Part shown: positions 1-10,530 of the stretch, in pieces
Numbering within the stretch: the stretch's first letter is position 1
Layout: every line of letters starts with the position of its first letter
Source of the DNA: Brassica napus
Lineage: Eukaryota; Streptophyta; Magnoliopsida; Brassicales; Brassicaceae
NCBI RefSeq assembly: GCF_020379485.1
Contig: NC_063439.1
Location: 11,386,466-11,450,465 of the forward strand
Reading direction: 5' to 3'
Length of the DNA stretch: 64,000 nucleotides
Program-made: the position numbers and the translations under genes
Notes under the pieces: model-generated
Database searches by the model: none
Told to the model about the DNA's origin: nothing
The model's input: the letters and a program-made list of their open reading frames with translations, nothing else

Positions 1-1420
1 CGATTACAATAGAAATACTAGTTATTAGGCTGAAGAACTGTGTGTTGAGATTGTCAGCGTGTGTAATTTTTATATAGTGGTGCAGTCTCCTTAAAGGTGC
101 TTGAAGCCCTAAGGAATAGGATTAGGGTTTTCAGTGTAGCAGTGTATAAATGACGAAAGTAACCTTGGGCTGTAATTGTAGGATTAGGATTCTCTTTAGT
201 AGAACGGCCTATTATTCATGGACTTTGTCTCTATGAAGCGCAATAGTTCTGGGCCTGCGCATTTTAACCTCCACCCGAAAACCTTAACAGGAACCAATTT
301 AAAAATATCCGAAACCGAACCAAAAATTTACAAGTATTTTTTGGGTCTAAATTTTTTTTATCCGAAAGAACCGGAACTGAAAAGAATGGATCCGAATAGA
401 GCCAGTCTCGAAAAGAACCAACCCGAATATACTCGACCCGATAAAAACCGATTTGTACCAGACTTAAAAACATGTATATACAAACTACGATTTTTTTGTG
501 TTCTATTATATATATTATTTTATGATTAGTTGAAATAATTTTTGTTAACAATATTTGTTATTATTGTGTAATATTTTTAAGTAATATGAAGTTTTAAAGT
601 ATAAAATTTAGAGTTTAAAAAATGTTTTATTTTATTTATTAATAGTTTAATCTAAATTATTTTGTAAAATTTTAGATATATATGACAAATATCGACTAAA
701 TTTGATGGAGTTTGGGTATATCATGTCTTTTTTCAGATCCTAAATACACGAATCCGATCTGGCCCAATATGGACCCAAAAATTACTGTTATTTTGTAAGT
801 ATTTTAATTATAGATCCAAACCGACCCAAGAAAAACCGACTCGAATCCAAACCGAAAATTTACAAGTTTCTTACTGGATCTAAATGTTTAGGACCCGAAA
901 ATCCGGAACCGAAAAAAGCCGGTTCAAACCTGACCCTGGCCCGAACGCCGAAGCCTACGCAATACTGTCGACTGTTTGCTTATTGAATTTTTGGTCCAGG
1001 ACTAAACCTTTTTTAGCACGACAAGAACATGTCAATTCATTGTCTTCCTGTCAATTACTAAGTTTATAATAAGGATAAAAGATTTTAATGGTGATGAAAA
1101 TTCAAACATGAAGTTTCCCTGTAAATGTCTCTATTGAATGAAAGTGAGGAGCAAGTAGTACTACTCATTGTCTAGTCATGATATACATCCAAACGTGATG
1201 TGTTTAAAGAACGTACCATCTCGTCTGCTGCAGAGTCCGAAAAAAAACGTGTAATTATTGGATAAAAGTTGCTAAAAATTGATATATTACGTTTTTTAAA
1301 TGACCACTTAATGAACAAAATAAATGGAAAAAAAATTGAACAAAATTCTATTTAAAAAAATTGAACTCAAAAAAATGTTGACTACAAAGAAACAAATCGT
1401 AAGAAAAAATTGAACAATTA
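1..1420. other. intergenic, no gene recognised
   Basis: No convincing gene is visible. Positions 230-950 are rich in CCGAAACCGAACC-type words, a common dispersed repeat texture in Brassicaceae. Two stretches, about 308-380 and 845-915, are diverged direct copies of each other: both run from an ACCGAAAATTTACAAG-like start through a GG.TCTAAAT core to a CCGGAACCGAAAA-like end. Open frames here are short and match nothing I know. The rest (955-1420) is AT-rich. Confidence 0.5.
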
Positions 1421-1669
1421 GGGTGTGACTGATAACAATCATAGGAACAATAGGAACGGATAAGAAAAAAATGAATAGGAATAAATTTTTTTAGGAATGA
1501 TGGTTCCTTATCAAAATTAGTGAAGAATAGATTTGTTCTATAATTATCTACGAACAAAGGAATGAAGAGGAATGAAAAGAAAAATCTATTCCACATAAAT
1601 GGTAAAAAAATCAAGGAATATTAAGGAACATAGTGTTCCTCTTCATTCTCTTGGTCACCAGTCAGACCC
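1421..1669. mobile_element. Tourist-like MITE (PIF/Harbinger type)
   Basis: A 249-bp non-coding element. Its left end reads GGGTGTGACTGATAACA and the complement of its right end reads GGGTCTGACTGGTGACCA, so the termini form an inverted repeat. The flanking trinucleotide TTA occurs directly on both sides (1418-1420 and 1670-1672), the target duplication typical of PIF/Harbinger elements. The interior is rich in GGAAT words. No transposase is encoded. Confidence 0.7.
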
Positions 1670-1949
1670 TTAGTAAAAATAACTAGTAAACAAACAGATG
1701 AATAGATGTTTTCATAACTTAATAAATATAAATTACCATCAATGCAAACATATCATGAAACTACGAGAACTTGTCATATTCTATAAAATATAGTAAGCAA
1801 AATTCAAATCAAAAAGAGATATAAAAAAAATTTTCTTAAAAATATCAAATTTATTGATTTATCAAAAATAATGTTATGTACAAAACTCAATCTATAGAAT
1901 ATGAACTCTCTAATCTTATGGTATAGATAGTAAAAATAATGATCTGAGC

Positions 1950-3060
1950 TAGATGGTGACCTGAAACCATCTCCTTAGTAGTCCTCCATATTTGTGTTCC
2001 GGTTTATACTAAAGTGAGACCATCCTATTCCTCACAGCCTTGTCAATCAATCGTCGCATTTGACCAGTAGCTGTCTATGTTTGATGATGGCGCCTAGCAT
2101 TTCTTTCTCTCCACACACAATAGATTGTACTCTGAAGCAGAAACTTTGCTAGAATGATATCCCTTCCCTTCTCTCACATACGCTGCAGTCGATTGATTGT
2201 CCATTGCCAATCTGGATTGATTCAATTTCGAACTAGCCGACGTGCAAGCCGTTTCCAAACTATGTATGAATATGGTCAAGCGAAGAAGAGATGGTCTCTT
2301 GTCTCATCTCTTTTTCCACAAAGCTCACATCCATGCACCATACCCCATTACCTCATTGTGTCCCCTGTATTTTAATGGCTAACCAAGTGATGAAGGAAAA
2401 ACGAGGGACTCCTTGTGAGAACCAGACAACTTTACTCCATAGAACTTTGACCCTTTTACTCGAAGCTGATCCCAAGTTCTTGAGGCTGAGAATGTAGGTT
2501 GATAATCCTCATCCCCATGCTTCCACAACACTATATTTGTACCGTTCTTAGGTTTAGTAGGGTCAATCGCCATGATGCTACGATGAAGCTGGTGAAACCA
2601 TTGATTTCTCTGACCTCTAATGCTCCATCCTTTCGAGTTCACTGCATCACTGACTCGGGCATGTCTTAATACACCTAGATAAGTAGTAAGAGTAGCTCCC
2701 GAGATATCAATCAATCAGCCCTTCTCCATCCAATTATCAAACCAAAAGTGGCAGTTCTTACCATCTCTAGTGTCAATTCTGAGAAAGTAATATGCCATAT
2801 CCTTTAATTTGAGAAGTTTTCTCCATATCCAGGATTCTTTTGAATCATCTCTAACATTCCAAAAAGAGTTGTACCTGAGTAGATAATGAGTTACCCAGCT
2901 AACCCAAAGAGAGGGATGTTGAGTGAATATCCGCCATATGAGCTTCATAGCGAAAGCTTTACCTGAGTCCTGAAGCTTCTGAATCCCTAGTCCACCCTCA
3001 TCTTTCTGATAACAGAGATTTTCCCAGCGCACATTTGCCTTGTGAGTTTGTTTAGGTGAT
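1950..3060 (-). mobile_element. LINE 3' fragment (reverse-transcriptase C-terminus, zf-RVT)
   Basis: The minus strand encodes the part of a plant LINE ORF2 that follows the polymerase core. The frame opening at 3032 has the hallmark W-x-NLCYQKDEGGLGIQ segment and continues to an FWFDNWMEKG motif at 2718. It is interrupted by an in-frame stop at 2715-2717, then resumes in the same frame to 2379. Further down, 2280-2094 carries a YNLLCVERKKC motif equivalent to the usual YxxWRERN end of the zinc-binding zf-RVT domain. There is no catalytic core. It is a dead, truncated retrotransposon. Confidence 0.75.
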
Positions 3061-3179
3061 CCATACCATAAAAAGCATTATACATACTCTCTAAAGTGTT
3101 AAGATACTTAGCATGCAAGATGAATGTAGAGCTCCAAAAATTAATTGTACTGAATATGCCGACAACATGGGGTTAAACT

Positions 3180-3540
3180 CACTCATCAAAGTGTTGCCTA
3201 CGACATTCTGGTTTTCACAAATAGCACTTCAGACTCGCTCCTGGGAGTCATTGGGGTTATGAACCGGTTCGCAAGTCTGTCAGGATTATGTATCAATGTT
3301 GCTAAATCCTCACTTTATGCTTCTGGAAGAAATATGTCCCCTCTTTTAGATACAACATCGGCATTGTGTATTGGAGTAGGTGCTTTACTTATATGGTACA
3401 TGGATATGTCGTTGATCACATAATCCCTTACCAGCCATGATTATGAGCCATTGATAGACAAGATCCAAGGAAGAATGCTATGCTGCTAGATTGATGCATT
3501 ATTGACAAAACCTGCACTTATTAGACCAATCACAATTTTT
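3180..3540 (+). mobile_element. LINE reverse-transcriptase fragment, opposite strand
   Basis: The plus strand encodes a degraded piece of LINE reverse transcriptase just downstream of the catalytic motif: it includes LLGVIGVMNRFASLSGLCIN followed by AKSSLYASGRN, typical of plant LINEs after the YADD box. Stops interrupt it near 3419 and 3490. It points away from the neighbouring minus-strand LINE piece at 1950-3060, so the two are either separate insertions or one element broken by inversion. Confidence 0.65.
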
Positions 3541-3711
3541 TTAAAAAGTTTACAGTTTTGTATAAGCTAAAAGGAAATTTGTCAAAACAAAATAAAAAAC
3601 ATACTCTTTTTCCCTATAATATAAAGCCAACCATAGTTGTCCCTATAGTATAAATTTCTCATAATCTCAAAATTAAACTTTGATAAAATAATTTAAAAAT
3701 ATTTAAATACT

Positions 3712-4225
3712 GGCACAAATACCACATTCATAGTACCACTTTTTATGTTTACACTAACCACTTTTACCTTCATTTTTAATGAAGGTTAAATACAATTATA
3801 CCCTTAGGGTTAACTAATCTAGACTTATGGTTTAGAGTTGAGGGGTGGGGTAGGGTTTTTGGAATGTGAAATTTATGATTCTAATAAATATATAAATACT
3901 TAAAAAATATATAAAAAATTTTAAAAAATAGTTTCAAACATAATTCTCGTTTGGAAAAATTACATGTTTACCACTTTCATGGTACCACTTTTCATTTTTA
4001 CCACCACTAATGAGACATTTTCAAAAATACCTTCTTCATTAAGTGGCAAACGACTCTTATGCCCTTGTCATTTATATATATAATAAATTATTATTTAAAT
4101 AAAATAAATAAATAAATAAATAAAATGAGAAAAAAAATAAAAAATTAAAAAAAAAACTAAAATATATAATAAATTTTTTTTGGAATGTGAAATTTGTTTT
4201 CGAATTATACTTTTTCAAATTTCCC
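3712..4225. mobile_element. composite of two partial MULE-MITE copies
   Basis: This stretch contains two pieces of the element found complete at 39414-39942. Positions 3712-3951 match the complement of that element's right half, from terminus inward. Positions 3952-4225 match its left half in forward orientation, again from terminus inward. A terminus therefore sits in the middle of the composite, as expected if a second copy inserted into the interior of the first and lost its right half. An ATAA microsatellite run lies near 4100-4125. Confidence 0.65.
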
Positions 4226-5254
4226 CTTAAATAATCTCCGATATATTAATAGAGAAACATTTAAAAATTTATAACATGTAGTTTGTCTTTACTAAAAAAG
4301 TGCAATACTGAGTTGTGACGTAACTAGAATGTTAATTTTGCTTACGTGATGGTTTGAGAATCAATTGATAATTTTATTAATATAAAATTAAATTGCTAGT
4401 GAATGTTATATTATATAGTATGTCCACTATGGACCATTCATTTATCAAATTAAAATTATTATATATTCTTTCCTCAAATAAAACCTACAGAATTAACTAA
4501 CATGATTAAGAAATATACGATAATTAATGATTTATTTCATAAAGATTTTCTAACAATCTATATACTTTCTATCAATTTTGTTTAATTATTTATTATTAAA
4601 ATAAATTACATAACTACATTAATTATATAAAAATTTAGATTTCTTGTATATGTTTTTTTTTTTGATAAGGGATTTCTTGTATATGTTGTATTTTGAATTT
4701 TTCAAAACGAATATAAATTACTAAAACTGTTAAAGTTTCATATAAACTTTTATGATGAAGGTTTAAATTTTTTTTTCTATAATAAGATACAATGATTATA
4801 AAATCATATGAATAAATAATTTTATTTTAGTAGGTGTTGTCATTGTTTTTATCTTTACTCTTTCTTAAAGAAGTCATCTTCAACTAACCAAATAAGTCCC
4901 CTTTCCCGTCTATTTTTTCGTTCTCTTTTTGTGAAAGGTTCTTCCCTGCCGTCTTTGTTTATTTGATAGCAAAACGTGCTTATACATGCATCATGGGTGT
5001 ACTTATAATTATTTTAGCGTCATACAAAATCAAAATAACAATAGAACAAGGGTCCCATACAACAGTAGTAATAATAAAACAAGGTCCTATAAAACAGTAA
5101 TAATAACCACCTTTCAAATCGTTACTTCTTTTTTTAAAACACCATAAAAAATTTAACTTTATTATATTTTTTTCTTAACACCAATTACATTAAAGTAAGC
5201 TCCCAAAAATCCAATAAATTAGGCCATGTGTGAATTTGTAGAACATGTGACACT
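4226..5254. other. AT-rich intergenic, nothing recognised
   Basis: Strongly AT-rich DNA without a plausible gene, splice structure or recognisable transposon terminus. Apparent reading frames are very short. Confidence 0.5.
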
Positions 5255-5812
5255 GGAGGTGATTGGTAGTTGCTGTAGGTGCTGTCCACATCCTTATTTA
5301 TTTCTACAACACCAAATTCAGAGCAATCGAGCTTTAATTTTTTTTTTTTAAACCACAGCTCTTGAATTAATCTACAGCTGTACAAGTGCTCTGCAGAGCC
5401 AAATATCCAAAGCAATTGGGTCCGATTGGTAATGGCTGTAGCTTTAAATATTTTGCTGTAGAAAAAAATCTGTAGACTTTTTGCTGTGGCTTTAGATTTT
5501 ATTGCTGTAGAATTTTATTGAAGCACTAAAAAATTGCTTTGGATATTTGGCTCTGCAGAGCACTTGTACAACTGTAGGATATTTTAAGAGCTGTGGTTTT
5601 AAAAAAAAAATTTAAAGCTTGATTGCTCTGAATTTGGTGCTGTGGAAATAAATAGGGCTGTGGACAGCACCTACAGCAACTACCAATCACCCCCATTGTT
5701 TAGTGCTTTCCATAAAATTCTACAGCAATAAAATCTAAAGCCACAACAAAAAGTCTACAGATTTTTTTCTACAGCAAAAATTTTAAAGCTACAGCCATTA
5801 CCAATCAGACCC
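5255..5812. mobile_element. foldback MITE with interleaved arms
   Basis: A 558-bp insertion bounded by a direct ACT (5252-5254 and 5813-5815). It consists of four blocks. A (5255-5417) is the inverted complement of A' (about 5531-5693). B (5418-5530) is the inverted complement of B' (about 5699-5812). The order is A-B-A'-B', so the arms are interleaved and not nested. Block ends share the sequence GGGTSTGATTGGTA followed by a TKGCTGTAG-like word. It is non-coding; reading frames on it are chance. Confidence 0.7.
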
Positions 5813-6060
5813 ACTATTTGCAATGGCATCAACAACAATCTTTAAATTTCTTGGAATAAAAATAAAAGACAAAACGAAGCGAGAAAATAGGATTTTGATG
5901 TCCCGGATAATTTCGTAAATCTCCAGTAGATGTGGCACAAGGAGTTGATTATTTAAACAAACATCCAACAATCTGATAATATACAAATTTTTGACACATC
6001 CAGCTCTAAAGCATGCGATAAGCTGCATAGTCTGTTAAAGCTTTTGCCGCAAGAGGGGAT
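5813..6060 (-). mobile_element. RNase H-like LINE relic
   Basis: The minus-strand frame from 6028 resembles the RNase H-like (RVT_3) tail of plant LINEs: a hydrophobic LLEIYEIIRDIKILFSRF helix region, then FIFIPRNLKIVVDAIAN, matching the usual F-x-PR-x-LN-x-x-AD-x-LAK end. The catalytic pattern is not intact and the left end is cut by the 5255-5812 insertion. I see no upstream polymerase. The call rests on short motif likeness only. Confidence 0.45.
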
Positions 6061-6760
6061 GCAACAAAGTTAACGAGACATGATCCTTTTGTTCCTGAAA
6101 TCTCTTATGACCCTAAAAAAATCTATCCACAACCTGCAACATTGTCAGATGCTCTCTACGATGCTTAAAACAGAGAATATCATCATCTATCACATGGATC
6201 AAGGGGCGGGGTTTCTGGTTTACATTAGAGGTCGGCTTCAATGGTTGTGCATCCCACCATTCCCAGGCATTTCAAATGCTGTTAGGATTTTGTCAAATGA
6301 GAAGCTTATGTTTTCAAACAGTAATTTATTTATCGCCGTTATGGTCAAATTTATCAACAAATCCATAGAATATCAATGAAAAGATAACACTAGTTAAAAG
6401 TAGTCCAGTGAGTGTAAAACCAAAACTAAGAGCCGCTTCAAGGTGGAGAACATTGTTGGTTGAAACACTACTTGAAGGGAGTAGCTTCACATATCATCAT
6501 CATCGAGAGAGGGCAATGAAGAAACATGTGAAATTGCTGATTTTGATCTTCCACAATGTCGACATGAATTATTATTTGGTAGGCCTCTACTTTGTAGGTT
6601 TAGACAATACTTGAAGGGAGTAGCTTCACATATCATCATCATCATCGAGAACATTGTTGGTTGAAACATGAGAACAATGAAGAAACATGTGAAATTTCTG
6701 GTTGAAACACTACTTGCACAATCTTCCAAAGGAATAGGTTTATTTTATACCTAATGTGAT
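6061..6760. repeat. unclassified region with a local duplication
   Basis: No gene recognised. Positions 6461-6505 and about 6609-6650 are near-identical copies of a word beginning ACTTGAAGGGAGTAGC and ending in ATCATC repeats. The words ACATTGTTGGTTGAAACA (6449 and 6651) and AATGAAGAAACATGTGAAAT (about 6515 and 6676) are also repeated, in a different relative order. This points to a local duplication of about 160 bp with internal shuffling. Confidence 0.5.
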
Positions 6761-7552
6761 GTCATAAAAAGGAAAGATCAGAAAAATAAATTTGATATTA
6801 AAGTAAATAATTAATCTTCCCTTTTAAAATTTATCGGTTATGTTTTTATGCAATTTTGTACCTATTATCACTTTATTTTTAAAATTTTATTTTTGCAAAT
6901 TAACATATACAAACTTACTAAGAAATAAAAAATATATTTACACATCTAATATGAAAAACCAAACTAATACAATGAATACAATTAATACAATTTGGTTGAA
7001 TAAGATTAAAAATAGTTATAGTTGAATTTGATGGAATATATGTAACACAATATACCCACAAAATGAGTAACTAGGCCAATCCAAAAATTTTGTACAAAGT
7101 CAAACATTAAATAAAAAAATTATATATTTTATTTATAAAATATTTTGTACATATATATTATGGATTGACTCAACATATTTCTAAATAAATATGAAATTCT
7201 CAAATAATATTATAAATATATTAACCAACTATTAAAATTAAGTATTTTTACTAAAATATATTTACAAATCTGACAAGAATCAAACTACATGAAATAACAA
7301 AATTAATCAAAATTTTAATTTGTGTAACAAAAATATTTTAGTTGAATCAAAAAAGTAAATGTCATCTAATATATCCAAATAATAACCAAACAGTTAAAAT
7401 ATTATATATCCAAAATTATACGTCTAATTGACTAACTAAAATAATATAATTTTATTTAAAATAAGCAATGCATTTTGTTTACAATATAAATAACATAATA
7501 ATTAAAAATTAAAAACAACAAATTAATAATTTATTATAATATATTTACTTTA
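6761..7552. other. AT-rich intergenic
   Basis: Very AT-rich sequence up to the Helitron start at 7553. No gene or clear repeat boundary seen. Confidence 0.5.
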
Positions 7553-8622
7553 TCTTCTCTATTAAAAGAGAAGTACCACTTTTATCTACCATAAAAAGTT
7601 ATACTAGCTTTATTTAGGTTCATTTCATTAATTACATTTATTTAATTATTTATATTAATATATTCAGTATATAAAGATATTAATAATAAATCAATTTTAA
7701 CTGTAAATTTAAATTTTATTTTTAGTTATAACAAAATGTTGAGAAAAAATCTAACAAAATCTTTCTAAAAATTTAAAATATTTTATTAAAAGTAATACCA
7801 TTGATTAATTTAGTAATTAATAATATATACTATTATACATTAATTTAAATAAAATTTTATTATGAAACAAAATAAAATAAAAGTGTATGCTATTTTTCAA
7901 ATTTTATAATTATATTCTATATCTTCTTTATTAAAATAAATACCACAAAAAATCATACTAGGTCTATTTCATCAATTACATCTATTTGACTATTTAAGTT
8001 AATCTCTTTAATATATAACATTTCTAAAAAATCTTATAAATTATATAGATATTAATAAATAAATTTTAACTGTATATTTAAATTTTATTTTTACTTATAA
8101 CAAAATATGTTAAAAAACCTAACAAAATCTTAATAAAATTTTAAAATATTTTTAAATTAATGCAGCGACTGATTTCATAATTAATAATATAGTATTGTTA
8201 TAATGTATTTACTTATAAAATCCCACAATATACTAAAATAAATAACATAGAAATATAAATTATGCTAAGAAAATATCAATTTTATAGTATAACTAAATAA
8301 AATTTTAAAATGTATTGTATTCAGTCTGTAAAAATTAGAAAAAATGAATGAGATTCTCAATTTTTTTATTTCATACTATGAATTTATTTTACCAAACTCG
8401 AAAATATATTAATATATAATAACAATTAATAATAAAGTAAAATATATAAAACAAATCATTATACACTAATAATATTGAATAAGAAACATAACCAATAACA
8501 TTATAGATTTACACAATATATAATACTAAAATGTAAATATCTTTTAAAGTTTTGCGATGGTATCTGTTATATATTTATAAAATGAAAATCTACCCGCACA
8601 TCTGTGCGGGTGAAAAATCTAG
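7553..8622 (+). mobile_element. non-autonomous Helitron with duplicated 5' region
   Basis: The 5' end is TC followed by TTCTCTATTAAAAGAGAAG, preceded by A at 7552. The 3' end is a 20-base hairpin at 8592-8611 (ACCCGCACA / TGTGCGGGT), then CTAG at 8619-8622 and a host T. These are the standard Helitron signals (TC start, hairpin, CTRR end, insertion between A and T). The first 360 bp are repeated in diverged form from about 7917, which starts with a related TCTTCTTTATTAAAATAAA word. No RepHel protein is encoded. A shorter relative lies at 43596-44364. Confidence 0.8.
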
Positions 8623-9214
8623 TAAATATTTATATCACGTGCATGAACACGGAAAAGTTACCTAGTATATCAAAGTAAAACGATAGAAGCTATAGTTTTT
8701 ATACGAAGTTCGTTAAATTACTTAAAATCTGATTAAAAATAAATGCTGTAAATATATTATAAATATTGAAAAAGATTTTTTTAATCCAGTCAGTTTTTGT
8801 TTGCCACGTAAAGATAACCTTACAATAATCTTATTGTATACTTAGATAAAATAATGGGCAGTTTTGTGATATTTCTGATTTAGCGTCTATCCACCTTCCG
8901 AGGTTCTAAAGAGATTCACCTTCCCAACCTTGCACATTGTAACAACTAACAACGTGGGAGACATGTGCGATGTCTACACATGTAATCAGTTATATAAAAA
9001 AATAGATTGTTGTATTATACTATTACTTATGGATATACTCGAATACTTCTCTTTTATTCATTTTGAGAATACTTCTCTTTTGTTCATTTTGAGGAATATC
9101 ATTACCATCCAGTCTCTCAATTTCGGTTTTCAATAGCGACCAACTCCAAAACATATGTCCAATCTCGCAAACAATTATATGTATAGATGTGAAAACTATG
9201 AATGCAAACTATTA
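8623..9214. other. intergenic, nothing recognised
   Basis: AT-rich DNA without a gene model. A 68-codon frame at 8930-9136 has no recognisable motif and no coding context. Confidence 0.45.
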
Positions 9215-9470
9215 TTTTCTCCGTTTCTAAAAGAGTCATATTTTAAAAAAAAATTTGTTTCAAAAAAATATCTTTTCACAGTTTCAATGCATAAATTAAT
9301 TATAAATTATAAAATTCATAATATATAATTATGTTTATTAAAATTATATTGGTTAAAAGTTGTAGAGAATAGTTAACTACGAAAAATAATGTATTGATAA
9401 CTAAAATTTAATATAATTTTTTAATAAGTGTAAAAATTTTAAAATACATTTCTTTCTAAAACAGATGGAG
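9215..9470. mobile_element. Stowaway-like MITE
   Basis: The left end contains CTCCGTTTCTAAAAGAG and the complement of the right end is CTCCATCTGTTTTAGAAAG, both like the CTCCCTCCGTTT consensus of Stowaway (Tc1/mariner) MITEs. A TA dinucleotide flanks the right end at 9471-9472 and a TA lies at the left end, consistent with TA target duplication. The interior is AT-rich and non-coding. The exact left boundary is uncertain by a few bases. Confidence 0.65.
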
Positions 9471-9472
9471 TA

Positions 9473-10140
9473 ATTCACTTTTCTTAAATATGATTTTTTT
9501 TCTTATTGTACACAGAAAAATATGTTTTCATTATAAATTACAAAAATAATTACAGGTCATATTTAATTCTCTTATACATATATCTATCCAAACTCTGACG
9601 TGTATCAAGAAAAAGATTATTGCCTAAGATTGATGACCCGAAAAAATTTGTCTTCCATATTCCATCGCATGAGTTGAATTTAAAGAAGTATTTTGTGATT
9701 TTGGATCTAGCGTAAATCTCGTTTTAAAAATAATTATAGACAAACTGGGCATTATAGATGTTGAGAATCTTCAGCTGACTCTAGCTTTTGCCAACTCTTC
9801 TACAGTTCTCTATGGCATCATTCGTAACCTTCTTGTCCAAGCCGGAGACTACATTTTCGTACTGAAAAACAAACACGATATAACTTTACTAATATATATT
9901 TCTTTTTTTATTAATATAGATTTCTCAGGTATATTTTTCACTATTTTTTGCGTGTGCTATTATTTTCCAAAATTTCAAATATTTTGGAATTAGAGTAGTA
10001 AAAGAAAGTCCCTTCGTGTCATCCAATAATAAAAAAAATGATAGGCCGAAGAAAATGATAGAAATTAGATTTGTGAAATCTATTTTAAAACATTTCAATC
10101 TGAATTTATATACTGTTTTAGGATAGCAAAATGCTTATCT
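9473..10140. other. intergenic upstream of ASN1
   Basis: No gene recognised. Short frames lack motifs. It may include distal ASN1 promoter sequence. Confidence 0.4.
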
Positions 10141-10530
10141 ACGATCAACCATTCTCCAGATACCACGTGTATGACTCTAAAACAATCGTCAGAGTCATTT
10201 AAAATATTTTCCAACGTCAGATCAAGTATCTATCCAGTGCTGACTCAGCCGGATAAACCTAAACCGGTGCTGCCTCACCATTAAAATTAGAATAAACCGG
10301 CGAAAGTAAAGAAATATCAAATATCCAATCAGTAGTTGGGGAAATACAACACGTGGCAACAGCTACCCGGTTCTTATCCGGTTCGGGGGTAAAAAATAAA
10401 ATTGGCCTCTTCACACGAAACGCGACATCACGTCGCCGCTTGGACTTTATAAATAGAGCCATCGGTCGCAGAGAACAAGACATCAAACAAAGCAATACCA
10501 AGAATATTACTTTGCGATTAAATAAGAAAA
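10141..10530 (+). promoter_or_regulatory. ASN1 promoter and 5' leader
   Basis: A canonical TATA box (TATAAATA) lies at 10448-10455, about 80 bases before the start codon. Two palindromic CACGTG G-box cores occur at 10164-10169 and 10350-10355. A TATCCA word, known as a sugar-response element, is at about 10322, overlapping a CCAAT-like word. Arabidopsis ASN1 is dark-induced and sugar-repressed and is a known target of S1-group bZIP factors that bind ACGT cores, so these sites fit that regulation. Actual use of the sites is inferred. Confidence 0.6.
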
